This document shows positions 9,681-18,183 of a stretch of DNA of 64,000 nt, in pieces. Position 1 is the stretch's first letter. Every line of letters begins with the position of its first letter. The position numbers and the translations under genes were made by a program. The notes beneath the pieces were generated by a model. It had not been told where the DNA came from, made no database searches, and worked only from the letters and a program-made list of their open reading frames with translations. Source of the stretch: Enterococcus ureasiticus (GTDB taxonomy: Bacteria; Bacillota; Bacilli; Lactobacillales; Enterococcaceae); NCBI RefSeq assembly GCF_001730285.1, contig NZ_MIJZ01000014.1, positions 186,001 through 250,000 on the forward strand, read 5' to 3'.

Positions 9681-9702
9681 TCCCCTCAAGTAATCAAAAA
9701 AA

Positions 9703-10032
9703 CTAATTTGCTCTTTTTTCCTTGATTGAACGAATGACAAACTGACTCTCTGCATGATCAGCCGATGCAATACTAGTGGCGATCACAGAAACCAGTTGTG
9801 CTTCTGGATTTCTTTTTGAAATGCGTTTAATAACAAACTCGCTTTCTGGTTGATCTCCGGCAGCAATTGCGGTTGCAATTAACGAAACAAATTGATGTTC
9901 TGTACTTTCTACTGGGGTGTATCCAGCAATTTCTTGCCACTCATCTTCTTCCTCTACAATAGAAGAAAGTAGTTGCTTATCCGTTTTCATTTCTGTTTTT
10001 TCTTTATTAAACAGCCGTTCAAATAGACCCAT
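9703..10032 (-). CDS. oadH: OadH-like protein of the citrate operon, internally duplicated
   Basis: This 109-residue protein corresponds by position to oadH, the first gene of the enterococcal oad-cit operon, whose biochemical role I do not know. There is no signal peptide or membrane helix. After an acidic, lysine-rich head (residues 1-45), two roughly 30-residue repeats follow, QFVSLIATAIAAGDQPESEF and QLVSVIATSIASADHAESQF, each ending in VI(K/R). The duplication suggests a two-repeat helical fold that could contact the biotin carrier or the complex (inference). Confidence 0.8.
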   Translation of the reverse strand: MGLFERLFNKEKTEMKTDKQLLSSIVEEEDEWQEIAGYTPVESTEHQFVSLIATAIAAGDQPESEFVIKRISKRNPEAQLVSVIATSIASADHAESQFVIRSIKEKRAN

Positions 10033-10061
10033 GAACTCACATCCTTTCTGTTTATGAATTC

Positions 10062-10083
10062 ATTATAGGTAAAAACGATTACA
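10062..10083 (-). promoter_or_regulatory. cre-like site overlapping the oadH promoter
   Basis: TAAAAACGATTACA at 10070-10083 matches the cre consensus TGWAARCGNTNWCA at 13 of 14 positions. A TATAAT (sense of oadH) occupies 10067-10062, so CcpA bound here would cover the -35/-10 spacer. CcpA and HprK are both encoded in this window. Confidence 0.6.
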
Positions 10084-10194
10084 AAAAAATGAAATCATCA
10101 ACCTCAAATTGTTCTTTCACTGTTCCTCTTCATGGAAAAACTTCTAAAACACATACAAACACTGATATATCAACGTTTTTACCCATTTAAGGTT

Positions 10195-10216
10195 TTATTA
10201 ACATCTTATTAACATC
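10195..10216. promoter_or_regulatory. 11-bp tandem direct repeat in the cit divergent promoter
   Basis: TTATTAACATC occurs twice back to back (10195-10205 and 10206-10216), giving TTAACA-N5-TTAACA. One-turn spacing of direct repeats is typical of OmpR/PhoB-family operators. It could equally be part of an AT-rich CitO operator. The rest of the 10033-10431 gap is the divergent control region of oadH and citH. Confidence 0.4.
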
Positions 10217-10222
10217 TCTTTA

Positions 10223-10236
10223 AGAAACCGCTCTCA
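10223..10236 (+). promoter_or_regulatory. Second cre-like site, citH side
   Basis: AGAAACCGCTCTCA matches the cre consensus at 12 of 14 positions and lies about 200 bp upstream of citH. It is weaker than the site at 10070 and could be chance. Confidence 0.35.
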
Positions 10237-10431
10237 TTCGTGTTTTTTTGGTGTTCTTTTTCCTCTTCTCGTCTATTTATCTAAACTTGCTTAGATTAAA
10301 CTTAGCATTGTTAACGAAACAAGAAAGGGCTTTCTAAATCTACCTTACTGTTATTTTTCTATAGACCCAACACCACAAAGAGACGCCCGATTGTTTCGGA
10401 AAACGAATTTAGTGTTGAAGGAGAGAAAAAA

Positions 10432-11775
10432 ATGTTATTAACTGTTTTGTCCTATGTGATGATCATCGTCTTTATGTTTGTCATCATGAAAAAGAAAATG
10501 TCACCGTTTACAGCTTTGGTTTTGATTCCACTGATTTTTGCCCTGATCGCAATGTTTGCGGGTGTTTCTAAGAAAGGCTCTATTGGAGACTTTGTTATGG
10601 AGGGAATCAAAACAACATCCACCACGGGTATCATGTTATTGTTTGCCATTCTTTATTTTTCAATCATGTTGGATGCTGGGTTATTTGACCCAATCACAAA
10701 AAAGATGATCCACATTGCAAAAGGTGATCCGATGAAAGTACTAATCGCTACAGCTGTTGTTGCAGCGGCCGTTTCTCTTAATGGAGATGGTACGACGACT
10801 ACGTTGATTTGCTGTTCTGCTTTTATTCCTATTTATAAAAAACTGGATATGAAGCTGATGAACTTAGCGGTCATTGTTATTTTGCAAAACACGATCATGA
10901 ACTTACTGCCTTGGGGCGGTCCAACAGCTCGTGCGATGAGCGTATTGAATGTTGGTGCTGAAATTCTAGCTTACCTAATTCCAGGAATGATCATTGCGTT
11001 ACTTTATGTGATTTTCATCGTTGCGCCTTCTATGGGTAGAAAAGAACGTGCCCGTCTTGGGATCAAACAACTGACAGATGAAGAAATCGATGTAATGACC
11101 ACTGTAACAGATGAAGAAACATTGGCGATCCGTCGACCAAAAATTTGGTTGTTCAATGCAATTTTGACTATTTTATTGATTGTTTTATTAGTAACTGATT
11201 CATTTGTTGGTCTTGGTTTGCCGCCATTGTTCTTATTCCTTACAGGTACAGTGATTGCATTGATGGTAAACTACCCTGTCTTAAAAGATCAGTCTTCTCG
11301 TATTGGCGCAAACGGTGGTGACGCTGTTCAAGTCGTTATTTTAGTCTTTGCAGCCGGCGTCTTCATGGGACTTTTCCAAGGAACTGGTATGGCAGAAGCA
11401 TTAGCTCAAAGTTTCACAAAAATAATTCCAAATCAATTAGCCGGTTTCTGGGGATTAGTGATTGCGCTGATTTCGGCTCCAGGTACCTTCTTTATTTCAA
11501 ATGATGGTTTCTACTTTGGCGTTTTGCCTGTTTTAGCAGAAGCTGGGCGTGCATATGGCTTTACCGATATGCAAATGGCATTGGCTTCATTGATGGGACA
11601 AGCATTCCACTTGTTAAGTCCCCTAGTTGCCTTCATCTATCTATTACTTCGCTTAACTGGTTTAGATATGGGGCAATGGCAAAAAGAATCAGCAAAATGG
11701 GCATTGGGAATCTTCGTTATCTTTGTTGTAACGATCATCTTAACTGGTCATATGCCACTATACATTCCACAATAA
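10432..11775 (+). CDS. citH: Citrate transporter, CitMHS family
   Basis: This integral membrane permease imports divalent-metal-citrate complexes for fermentation. The 447 residues form about 11-12 hydrophobic segments. Family motifs include SLNGDGTTTTLICCSA, MNLLPWGGPTARA and the C-terminal SNDGFYFGVLPVL and FHLLSPLVAF. A strong GAAGGAG precedes the ATG. It heads the rightward transcript citH-citO-citG and is divergent from the oad-cit operon, with a shared 399-bp control region. Confidence 0.94.
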   Translation: MLLTVLSYVMIIVFMFVIMKKKMSPFTALVLIPLIFALIAMFAGVSKKGSIGDFVMEGIKTTSTTGIMLLFAILYFSIMLDAGLFDPITKKMIHIAKGDPMKVLIATAVVAAAVSLNGDGTTTTLICCSAFIPIYKKLDMKLMNLAVIVILQNTIMNLLPWGGPTARAMSVLNVGAEILAYLIPGMIIALLYVIFIVAPSMGRKERARLGIKQLTDEEIDVMTTVTDEETLAIRRPKIWLFNAILTILLIVLLVTDSFVGLGLPPLFLFLTGTVIALMVNYPVLKDQSSRIGANGGDAVQVVILVFAAGVFMGLFQGTGMAEALAQSFTKIIPNQLAGFWGLVIALISAPGTFFISNDGFYFGVLPVLAEAGRAYGFTDMQMALASLMGQAFHLLSPLVAFIYLLLRLTGLDMGQWQKESAKWALGIFVIFVVTIILTGHMPLYIPQ

Positions 11776-11789
11776 AAAACTTAATCCTT

Positions 11790-11828
11790 GAAAATCGCAT
11801 AATCTGTAAAATAGGTTGTGCGATTTTC
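11790..11828 (+). promoter_or_regulatory. Stem-loop between citH and citO
   Basis: A perfect 10-bp inverted repeat (GAAAATCGCA / TGCGATTTTC, arms 11790-11799 and 11819-11828) follows the citH stop. No clean U-tract follows, so it is more likely a partial terminator or mRNA-stabilising hairpin. Confidence 0.5.
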
Positions 11829-11931
11829 TGTTAAAAAGAAGATTTTCTTATATTTTTTATCTTATTCTTAGCGATACCAAATAGGAATATTTAGTTATTT
11901 CTTTACTATTAATCTCCAAAGGAGTAATCAG

Positions 11932-12636
11932 ATGAGTACAATATCAGAAGCAGTTGGGAAAAATTTGGATTTAAGCATCAATGAACCGCTGAAAGAACTT
12001 GTTTATAAAGCCTTCCGAAAAACAATCATTTTGGGTGAGATTTCGGCTGGACAACGAATAAACGAAAAAGAGTTTTCCGAAGTGATGAATATCAGCCGTA
12101 CACCAATCCGCTATGCTTTGCAAAAATTAGTTGAAGAAGGATTAGTTGATCATGTTCGCGGTGTGGGAATCATCGTTCGAGGAATTTCACTCAATGATGC
12201 TAACGAGATTTACGCTATTAGAAAGTCATTGGATGTTTTAGCCACGATCACGGCCATGAAAGAAATGACAGTTGAAGATTTTGATGAACTGAAAACATTA
12301 CTGGAAGAAACAGAGCGTTTAAATGAAACAAATGAAATCGATCAGGTTCTACAAAAATTTTCTGATTTTAATGAATTGATTTATGAAAAAAGCAAGATGC
12401 TACGGTTAAAATCGATCGTCATGAAATTACGTGAATACCTAGTCTATTTTCGAGATATCTCGATTCGTTCTAAAGATCGTCGAGACAAAGCATTGAATGA
12501 ACATTGGCTGATTTATAAATGTATGATAAATCAGGAAGAAGAACAATTGGCATTATTGATTACAGAGCATTTAGATTATTCTCAAACATTTATTCTTAAA
12601 GAAATGGAAAAACATTTAAATGAAACAACAACATAA
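11932..12636 (+). CDS. citO: GntR/FCD-family activator of citrate genes, CitO
   Basis: CitO activates both divergent cit transcripts in response to citrate in E. faecalis. The 234-residue protein has an N-terminal winged helix (about residues 22-90, INEKEFSEVMNISRTPIRYA then LVEEGLVDHVRGVGIIVR) and an all-helical FCD ligand domain with the metal/citrate-binding histidine regions ALNEHWLIYKC and ITEHLDY. An AAAGGAG-type site precedes the ATG. Its 3' end overlaps citG by 17 nt, coupling the two. Confidence 0.92.
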   Translation: MSTISEAVGKNLDLSINEPLKELVYKAFRKTIILGEISAGQRINEKEFSEVMNISRTPIRYALQKLVEEGLVDHVRGVGIIVRGISLNDANEIYAIRKSLDVLATITAMKEMTVEDFDELKTLLEETERLNETNEIDQVLQKFSDFNELIYEKSKMLRLKSIVMKLREYLVYFRDISIRSKDRRDKALNEHWLIYKCMINQEEEQLALLITEHLDYSQTFILKEMEKHLNETTT

Positions 12637-13507
12637 AGAAGCAAGTTCTCAAGTGATTGGTGAATTTGCTTTGCAGGCTTTGTTATATGAAGCCGCCCTT
12701 TATCCTAAGCCAGGTCTAGTCGATCCTAAAAGTTGCGGTGCACATGCAGACATGAATTATTTTACTTTTATTGATAGCAGCACAGCTCTTGCTCCATTTC
12801 TCATTGAGTATGTTCATTTAGGCTTGATTCATAACGGAACCCCTTTAGATTTATTTGAAAAAGTTCGGGCACTCGGACAGCAAGCTGAAATTGCAATGCT
12901 GAACCAAACAGAAGGTGTCAATACTCATAAAGGAGCAAACTTTTCTTTTGCCTTACTTTTGAGTGCCGTAGGAAAAATAATGAGTGAGCAACAACTCAAA
13001 ATTCCCTTTTCAGAGCAAAATACAACAGCTGTTTTCAACTATGTAAAGCAAATGACACAAGGATTACTTTCAAAAGACTTTGCCAGTTTAGCTCAAAAAA
13101 AACAATTGAGTTACGGAGAAAAGCTTTATTTAGAACACGGGATCGTTGGAATTAGAGGTGAAGCAGAATTAGGCTATCCTGTACTTAAAACTATCGCATT
13201 GCCTTTTTTAAGACAGCACCGAAAAAGTGAGCAAAGAATCCTATTTTTACTATTACTACTGCATTTAATGGCTACGACTGAAGATTCCAATGTAATCAAT
13301 CGTGGTGGAATCGTGGCTTGGCGAAACGTCAAAAAACAAGCTTCTGATTTGTTGCAAACTTTTTCCATTGGCAGCTTAGAAAAGGATCTAGAAGATGCTT
13401 TGATTCGTTTTGATCAACAGCTAATCAAAGAGAATCTTAGCCCAGGGGGATCAGCTGATTTATTAGCGTTAAGTTTCTTTTTTGGTCGGTTAGAAGGTCT
13501 ATTTTAA
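12620..13507 (+). CDS. citG: Triphosphoribosyl-dephospho-CoA synthase CitG
   Basis: CitG condenses ATP and dephospho-CoA to make the citrate-lyase prosthetic-group precursor used by CitX. The 295-residue protein carries LLYEAALYPKPGLVDPKS, the invariant GVNTHKGANFSFALL and EDSNVINRGG. The ATG at 12620 lies inside citO, 17 nt before its end, so translation is probably coupled. In E. faecalis citG is the last gene of the opposite operon behind citM. Here it is expressed with transporter and regulator. Confidence 0.93.
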   Translation: MKQQHKEASSQVIGEFALQALLYEAALYPKPGLVDPKSCGAHADMNYFTFIDSSTALAPFLIEYVHLGLIHNGTPLDLFEKVRALGQQAEIAMLNQTEGVNTHKGANFSFALLLSAVGKIMSEQQLKIPFSEQNTTAVFNYVKQMTQGLLSKDFASLAQKKQLSYGEKLYLEHGIVGIRGEAELGYPVLKTIALPFLRQHRKSEQRILFLLLLLHLMATTEDSNVINRGGIVAWRNVKKQASDLLQTFSIGSLEKDLEDALIRFDQQLIKENLSPGGSADLLALSFFFGRLEGLF

Positions 13508-13530
13508 GTTTTACATAGTAGGCAATTCAC

Positions 13531-13568
13531 AAACAGCTGATGACCATTATTGATCATCAGCTGTTTTA
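13531..13568. terminator. Bidirectional terminator between citG and the response regulator
   Basis: A perfect 13-bp inverted repeat (AAACAGCTGATGA / TCATCAGCTGTTT) lies between the convergent stops at 13507 and 13588. It is moderately U-rich downstream on the plus strand. Confidence 0.75.
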
Positions 13569-13587
13569 CAACTATAAATTTCTAAGG

Positions 13588-14319
13588 TTAAATATTTGCT
13601 CCAGCCTCTTTGCCTTCTGGATTAAAAAGATAACCAATGCCCCAAACGGTTTGTAAATATTTTGGCTTTTTAGGATCATCTTCGATTTTATTTCTGAGGT
13701 AATTCATATACACCGTGATCAGATTTTTATCCATGTCTCCATCACTCCAGACACTCGCATAAATCTGTTCTTTACTGAATACTTGATAAGGGTTTTCCAT
13801 GAAAAACAAGATCATCATGATTTCTTTCGAGGTCATATTGATAATTTCACCATTTTTACTAAACTGATACTGATTTTTATCAAAAGAAAATATACCTTCT
13901 CGCAACATTGTTTCTTCATGCTGCTGGCTAAGTGTCAGTAATTGCTCTGTTCGATTTAATGTGCTGATGACTTGTGCTCTTAAAACATCTGGTGCAAATG
14001 GTTTGGAAAGATAAACATCTCCTCCAGACTCTAGACCACTGATAATATCTTGCTCGCTTTTTTTTCCACTAACAAATATAATCGGTGTCAAAGGTTGACG
14101 TTCCCGAATCAATTGAGCCAAATGATACCCATCATTTTCATGCTCTAAACTTACATCTAATAAAAATAATTGAAACTCCACTCGATTCATGATATCTAAT
14201 GTTTTTTCAATCGTATCACTTTGGTATACCAATAATCCCGTTGACTGAAGCGACTTCCAAATCAATCGGCGAATTGCAGGGTCATCATCTACCACTAAAA
14301 TTTTTTCGTTACGCAACAT
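13588..14319 (-). CDS. OmpR-family response regulator
   Basis: This DNA-binding response regulator has a receiver domain (about residues 5-118) with the acidic pocket VVDDD, phospho-acceptor aspartate in LFLLDVSL (residue 55 from this start) and lysine in YLSKPFAPDV. A C-terminal winged helix (about residues 145-238) has MTSKEIMMILFFMENPYQVFSKEQIY and the wing segment LQTVWGIGYLF. ATG 14319 is used; GTG 14325 and TTG 14316 are also possible around GAGGTG. It is divergent from a histidine kinase at 14428, the likely partner. The signal is unknown; a link to citrate is suggested only by position. Confidence 0.92.
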   Translation of the reverse strand: MLRNEKILVVDDDPAIRRLIWKSLQSTGLLVYQSDTIEKTLDIMNRVEFQLFLLDVSLEHENDGYHLAQLIRERQPLTPIIFVSGKKSEQDIISGLESGGDVYLSKPFAPDVLRAQVISTLNRTEQLLTLSQQHEETMLREGIFSFDKNQYQFSKNGEIINMTSKEIMMILFFMENPYQVFSKEQIYASVWSDGDMDKNLITVYMNYLRNKIEDDPKKPKYLQTVWGIGYLFNPEGKEAGANI

Positions 14320-14427
14320 GCACACCTCATTATTCTTTTTACATTATCTATACAATAGCGGAATTATCTTTAAATTTCAACATGAACTTGTTATGATATG
14401 AACAAACTTTAAAAAGGAGCTAGACCA

Positions 14428-16278
14428 ATGAAACGAACAAATAGAATTGTAAACATCATGATTGCAGCAATGATCGTCTTTATTGTTGTATCCGTTTTCT
14501 TTGCAATTCGCGGGTTTTCTGTTATTCGCAAAACAACGACCGCCAGTGGACAAGATTTTTTGCTGCAGTCGACAGAATATGTTGGAAAAGTGATCCAGCT
14601 CTCTATGAAAAATCGACACCAAGCACTCAATTATCTGGCGATCGATGGAAATTTAAAAAATAGTGATGATCCAGCAACCTACTTAAAAAACAGCTCGTCT
14701 TCGCTGAATACATTTTTTGAATCACTAAATAATGAAGCAGACGCACTTTTTTACATGGAACCAGATGGAACACCTTTATATGCTTTTCACTGGGATTCTA
14801 AGAAAAAACAAGTATCGATCGCTGATATTCAAACTATTCGCCCATTTATTAGTCACGACTTATCCTTGAACCAGCTGTTGGCTAAACCGACTGCTCAAAA
14901 TGGCGATTCGTATTTTATCGATAAAAAGGCCTATGTCAATTTTTACCAAGAAATCAAAACTTCTTCTGGTGCTATCGATGGTTATCTTATTTTACCGCTA
15001 AATTTAGAAGCCTTTTATAAAAATTTTCTACAAGATTTTGAAGTAGACTATAAGGGCTATCCAATGATCAAGGATCGGTCAATGACCGTTGTCATGCATC
15101 CTGTAAAGCAACAAGTCGGTTTAGATATTATCAACGACCGAGAAAAACTTTACCCTGACTTTGATTATTCTGATCTAAAACGCTTGGAAAAATATCAGCT
15201 AAACCATTCTTCTGGAAAATTAACCTACAAATCTTATTGGTGGGATGAAGACACGCCAACAGAAGTCTTAAAAATCAGTGCATTTGAATGGATCGATGTT
15301 GGGCTCGCACATTGGGTTGTTGCAATCAATGCAGATTATAATGAACGAAATGATGATATCATAAATTTTGTAATCGTCTTATCTTTTCTTTTAGTCCTAT
15401 TATTACTATTGATCATCATCTGCTCGCTCTTTATTCATAATTTTAGAAAAAAAGAAACCATCGAAGCTGAAAATCGCCAATTGATCGAAAAACAAAAACA
15501 ACAAAAAATTCAGCATCAACTTGAACTAGAGCTCTATCAGCGAAATAAAATGGAAACGGTCGGCTTATTAACTACCTCGATCGTTCATGATATGAACAAT
15601 TTTTTAACACCAATTATCGGCAATACACAATTGTTATTAGAGGAACATGGAGAAGATCCCGTATTGGAAGCAGATCTAGAAGAAATTTTGCACTCTGCTC
15701 AAAAAGGCAAACAACTTTCTTCAAATGTATTGCGCTTTTCTAAACCTCAAAAAAGCGTTCAGGAATGGATGGATATCTCTGCTGCTATCGGTGTAGCTAC
15801 TCATTTGATTGGAGAAATCATCCCTAAAAAAGTTCAACTGACTCTATCTATCCAAGAAAATTTAGGAACTACTAAATTAGAAGAAATAGATTTACAGAAT
15901 TTGATCTATAACTTGATCACCAACGCCTATCAAGCAACAAAAGATAACAGAAACAAACCACAAAAGATTCAAGTAACAGTTGCTCCTGCTACAAAAGAGA
16001 TAGCTGATTTACTGAAAACTGACAATCACCGAATGAATCATGTTGACAATTTTGTCACATTGGAAATCTCTGACAACGGTCCTGGAATTCCGTCAGCGTT
16101 AAAAGAAAAAATATTTGAACCCTTCTTCACAACGAAATCTGCTGACGAAGGGACTGGACTTGGCTTGTTTGCAGTGACCTCGATCGTCAATAAATACGAA
16201 TGGCATCTTTCACTAGATTCAAAAGAAGGTTCAGGAACCAGCTTCTTTATCACGTTTCCAGTTCGTTCATGTAAATAA
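14428..16278 (+). CDS. Membrane sensor histidine kinase
   Basis: The 616-residue protein has a first membrane helix (about 5-30), a large extracytoplasmic sensor region (31-308) that may be of the Cache type, a second helix (about 310-337), a short coiled coil rich in Gln/Lys, and a cytoplasmic kinase core. The H-box SIVHDMNNFLTPI places the phosphorylated histidine at about residue 387. The ATPase domain has NLITNAYQAT, DNGPGIP and GTGLGLFAV. The HDMNN H-box resembles NtrB/DctB-like kinases rather than the usual HisKA partners of OmpR regulators. AAAAAGGAG precedes the ATG. Confidence 0.92.
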   Translation: MKRTNRIVNIMIAAMIVFIVVSVFFAIRGFSVIRKTTTASGQDFLLQSTEYVGKVIQLSMKNRHQALNYLAIDGNLKNSDDPATYLKNSSSSLNTFFESLNNEADALFYMEPDGTPLYAFHWDSKKKQVSIADIQTIRPFISHDLSLNQLLAKPTAQNGDSYFIDKKAYVNFYQEIKTSSGAIDGYLILPLNLEAFYKNFLQDFEVDYKGYPMIKDRSMTVVMHPVKQQVGLDIINDREKLYPDFDYSDLKRLEKYQLNHSSGKLTYKSYWWDEDTPTEVLKISAFEWIDVGLAHWVVAINADYNERNDDIINFVIVLSFLLVLLLLLIIICSLFIHNFRKKETIEAENRQLIEKQKQQKIQHQLELELYQRNKMETVGLLTTSIVHDMNNFLTPIIGNTQLLLEEHGEDPVLEADLEEILHSAQKGKQLSSNVLRFSKPQKSVQEWMDISAAIGVATHLIGEIIPKKVQLTLSIQENLGTTKLEEIDLQNLIYNLITNAYQATKDNRNKPQKIQVTVAPATKEIADLLKTDNHRMNHVDNFVTLEISDNGPGIPSALKEKIFEPFFTTKSADEGTGLGLFAVTSIVNKYEWHLSLDSKEGSGTSFFITFPVRSCK

Positions 16279-16285
16279 TTAGACT

Positions 16286-16325
16286 AAAAACCGCACAATG
16301 CTGGAGATGCATTATGCGGTTTTTA
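16286..16325 (+). terminator. Terminator after the histidine kinase
   Basis: AAAAACCGCA...TGCGGTTTTT forms a long stem with one mismatch and ends in TTTTT. Apart from this, the 16279-16572 gap shows only AT-rich sequence and a ribosome-binding site for the next gene. Confidence 0.85.
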
Positions 16326-16572
16326 AAGATCAAGTAGTTGTTTTATTCCATCAAAAAGAATAAAACAACTGATTTTTTCATTTCGCTTATTCCGGTTTTA
16401 GATAGCATTGAACTAACGCAAAGAGTTTTGTTTCAGTCATCTGTTTTATTAATTTGAAGCTATTTATTTTTATCCAATCATTTCTAAGTATTATAAAACA
16501 AACGTTGTAGTATTTTTTTCTCTCATTTTTCGTTATACTAATATGGAAATCATTCATTGAAGGAGTTCTATT

Positions 16573-17787
16573 ATGGTCAATTATTTTATTATTATCATTG
16601 GTATCATTTACCTTATTGGTGTATTCACAATCCCAAAATGGCGACAAAAAAAGGTGAATCAAGATTGGAAATTTTATGAATTACTTTGGTTTTCCACTTG
16701 CTTTATTATCTATGTCATTTATTTGGAAACACAGCTTCACACTTATTATTTTTTGATCCCCTCAAGCTTTTTACTCCTTTTTCTTTTTAGTTATTTTAAG
16801 GAGAAACGTAGATTGGTAAACGGGCTATTATTTAACTTGTTTCTAGTCGTTGGTATGACATATCTAGGCTCCTTGCTTGTTAGGACCTACAATCCACTAT
16901 TGATTGTTTTAGCAGGAATCACACTGATTGTCTTATTTCTGCTTATATTGATTGGACTTTATGCTTTACTTGTTTTCTTGTATTGGAATGCGATTGTTGT
17001 GATGCGTAAAGAAGGTCATTCCTTAGCAAACTTATTGACATTGCTTTTAGCGATCGGTTTGACAGCTTTTCTGATTTTCAATCATTATTCAACACGAATT
17101 TTGCCAGAGTGGGCTTCTTTATTATTCGGAATTTTACCGTTATCTATGCTTTATTTTTCCATTGTTTTTTATAATTTTTTAACGATTTCAGTCATTTATC
17201 AATTCAATCAGCCTAAATATAATCAAGACTTTATCATCGTTTTAGGTTCAGGCTTAATTGATGGAAAAACAGTGCCACCACTTTTAGGAAAACGGATCGA
17301 AAAAGCGATTCAATTTTACAAAGCTCAATCCCATGCTACTTTAAATCCACCTAAAATTCTTATGTCTGGCGGTAAGGGTGATGATGAGCATATCGCTGAA
17401 AGTCTTGCGATGAAAAATTACGCTCTTGAAAAAGGGATTCCAGAAGAAGACATTTTAGTTGAAACAAATTCAACAAACACGTTAGAAAACATGGAATTTT
17501 CTAAAGAAATCATGGAAACAACTTTTGGTGGAACTGATTTTCATGCGATCTTCACTACCAATAATTTTCATCTGTTTCGCGCAGGTCTTTTTGCAAAAAC
17601 GGTCAATTTGAAAGCAGACGGAATTGGAGCGAAAACAGCGTTTTACTTTCTGCCAAATGCTTTTTTAAGAGAGTTCATTGCAATCGTAATGATGCACAAA
17701 CGTCGCCACTTAATTATATGTGGTCTAATCGCTTTGATGATGATCTTCTTAGCATTAATTCAATTCTTTTTAGTCTCTCGCCAATAA
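16573..17787 (+). CDS. YdcF/ElyC-type (DUF218) membrane protein
   Basis: The 404-residue protein has about seven hydrophobic helices in residues 1-210, then a cytosolic or extracellular DUF218 domain (about 215-365) with the family start FIIVLGSGLIDGKTVPPLL, the MSGGKGDDE loop and ETNSTNTLENMEFSK. A final helix near 380-400 closes the protein. Family members such as E. coli ElyC/SanA affect the cell envelope; the reaction is not known. AAGGAG precedes the ATG. It is a monocistronic gene ended by a strong terminator. Confidence 0.88.
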   Translation: MVNYFIIIIGIIYLIGVFTIPKWRQKKVNQDWKFYELLWFSTCFIIYVIYLETQLHTYYFLIPSSFLLLFLFSYFKEKRRLVNGLLFNLFLVVGMTYLGSLLVRTYNPLLIVLAGITLIVLFLLILIGLYALLVFLYWNAIVVMRKEGHSLANLLTLLLAIGLTAFLIFNHYSTRILPEWASLLFGILPLSMLYFSIVFYNFLTISVIYQFNQPKYNQDFIIVLGSGLIDGKTVPPLLGKRIEKAIQFYKAQSHATLNPPKILMSGGKGDDEHIAESLAMKNYALEKGIPEEDILVETNSTNTLENMEFSKEIMETTFGGTDFHAIFTTNNFHLFRAGLFAKTVNLKADGIGAKTAFYFLPNAFLREFIAIVMMHKRRHLIICGLIALMMIFLALIQFFLVSRQ

Positions 17788-17790
17788 AAT

Positions 17791-17843
17791 AAAAGCAACA
17801 TCTAACATTAGAGTCTTCTTTAACGTTAGATGTTGCTTTTTTT
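17791..17843. terminator. Bidirectional terminator
   Basis: AAAAGCAACATCTAAC...GTTAGATGTTGCTTTT forms a long stem between convergent genes, with T-runs on both strands. The minus-strand use serves the yolD-like gene, whose stop lies at its edge. Confidence 0.9.
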
Positions 17844-18183
17844 AACGAAACTGGACATGGCGGATTTCGTCATAGCCAATCTTATGTCCCTCGACATAAA
17901 TCCCTAACTCATCATGACCTTGAATCATCCCTATAATATCCGCTCCATAATTCCCTTCACAATCTAATTCTTCTTTTTGGATCATCACTTCAACTTGATT
18001 TTGAAAAGCTTGAGCTAAAATTTCATCGATTTCCATCCAACTCATTTGGATTTTCTTTTCAGCAGGCTGTCTTTTTTTCTCTTGTTCAATGATTGCAGTA
18101 TGTTCGGATAAATAAAAACCTGCCCATTTTTTCATTTTTCGATCTTGATATTGTTCAAAATAATAGTCTCGTTCCTTGCTCAT
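17842..18183 (-). CDS. YolD-like protein, partner of the Y-family polymerase
   Basis: The 113-residue protein has the YolD pattern: an N-terminal DRKMKKWAGFYLSEHTAII and a C-terminal beta-rich segment with GMIQGHDELGIYVEGHKIGYDEIRHVQF. YolD-family genes accompany UvrX/ImpB-type polymerases in Firmicutes and phages. The start overlaps the polymerase stop by 4 nt (ATGA), so the two are translated together. Its molecular role is not established. Confidence 0.88.
   Translation of the reverse strand: MSKERDYYFEQYQDRKMKKWAGFYLSEHTAIIEQEKKRQPAEKKIQMSWMEIDEILAQAFQNQVEVMIQKEELDCEGNYGADIIGMIQGHDELGIYVEGHKIGYDEIRHVQFR

Noticed and set aside
14377-14630. Minus-strand frames at the start of the histidine kinase
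   Set aside because: They are antisense to a clear coding region, and their translations look like noncoding sequence.
16387-16662. Minus-strand 91-codon frame
   Set aside because: It overlaps the start of the DUF218 gene on the opposite strand, is low in complexity and has no start signal.
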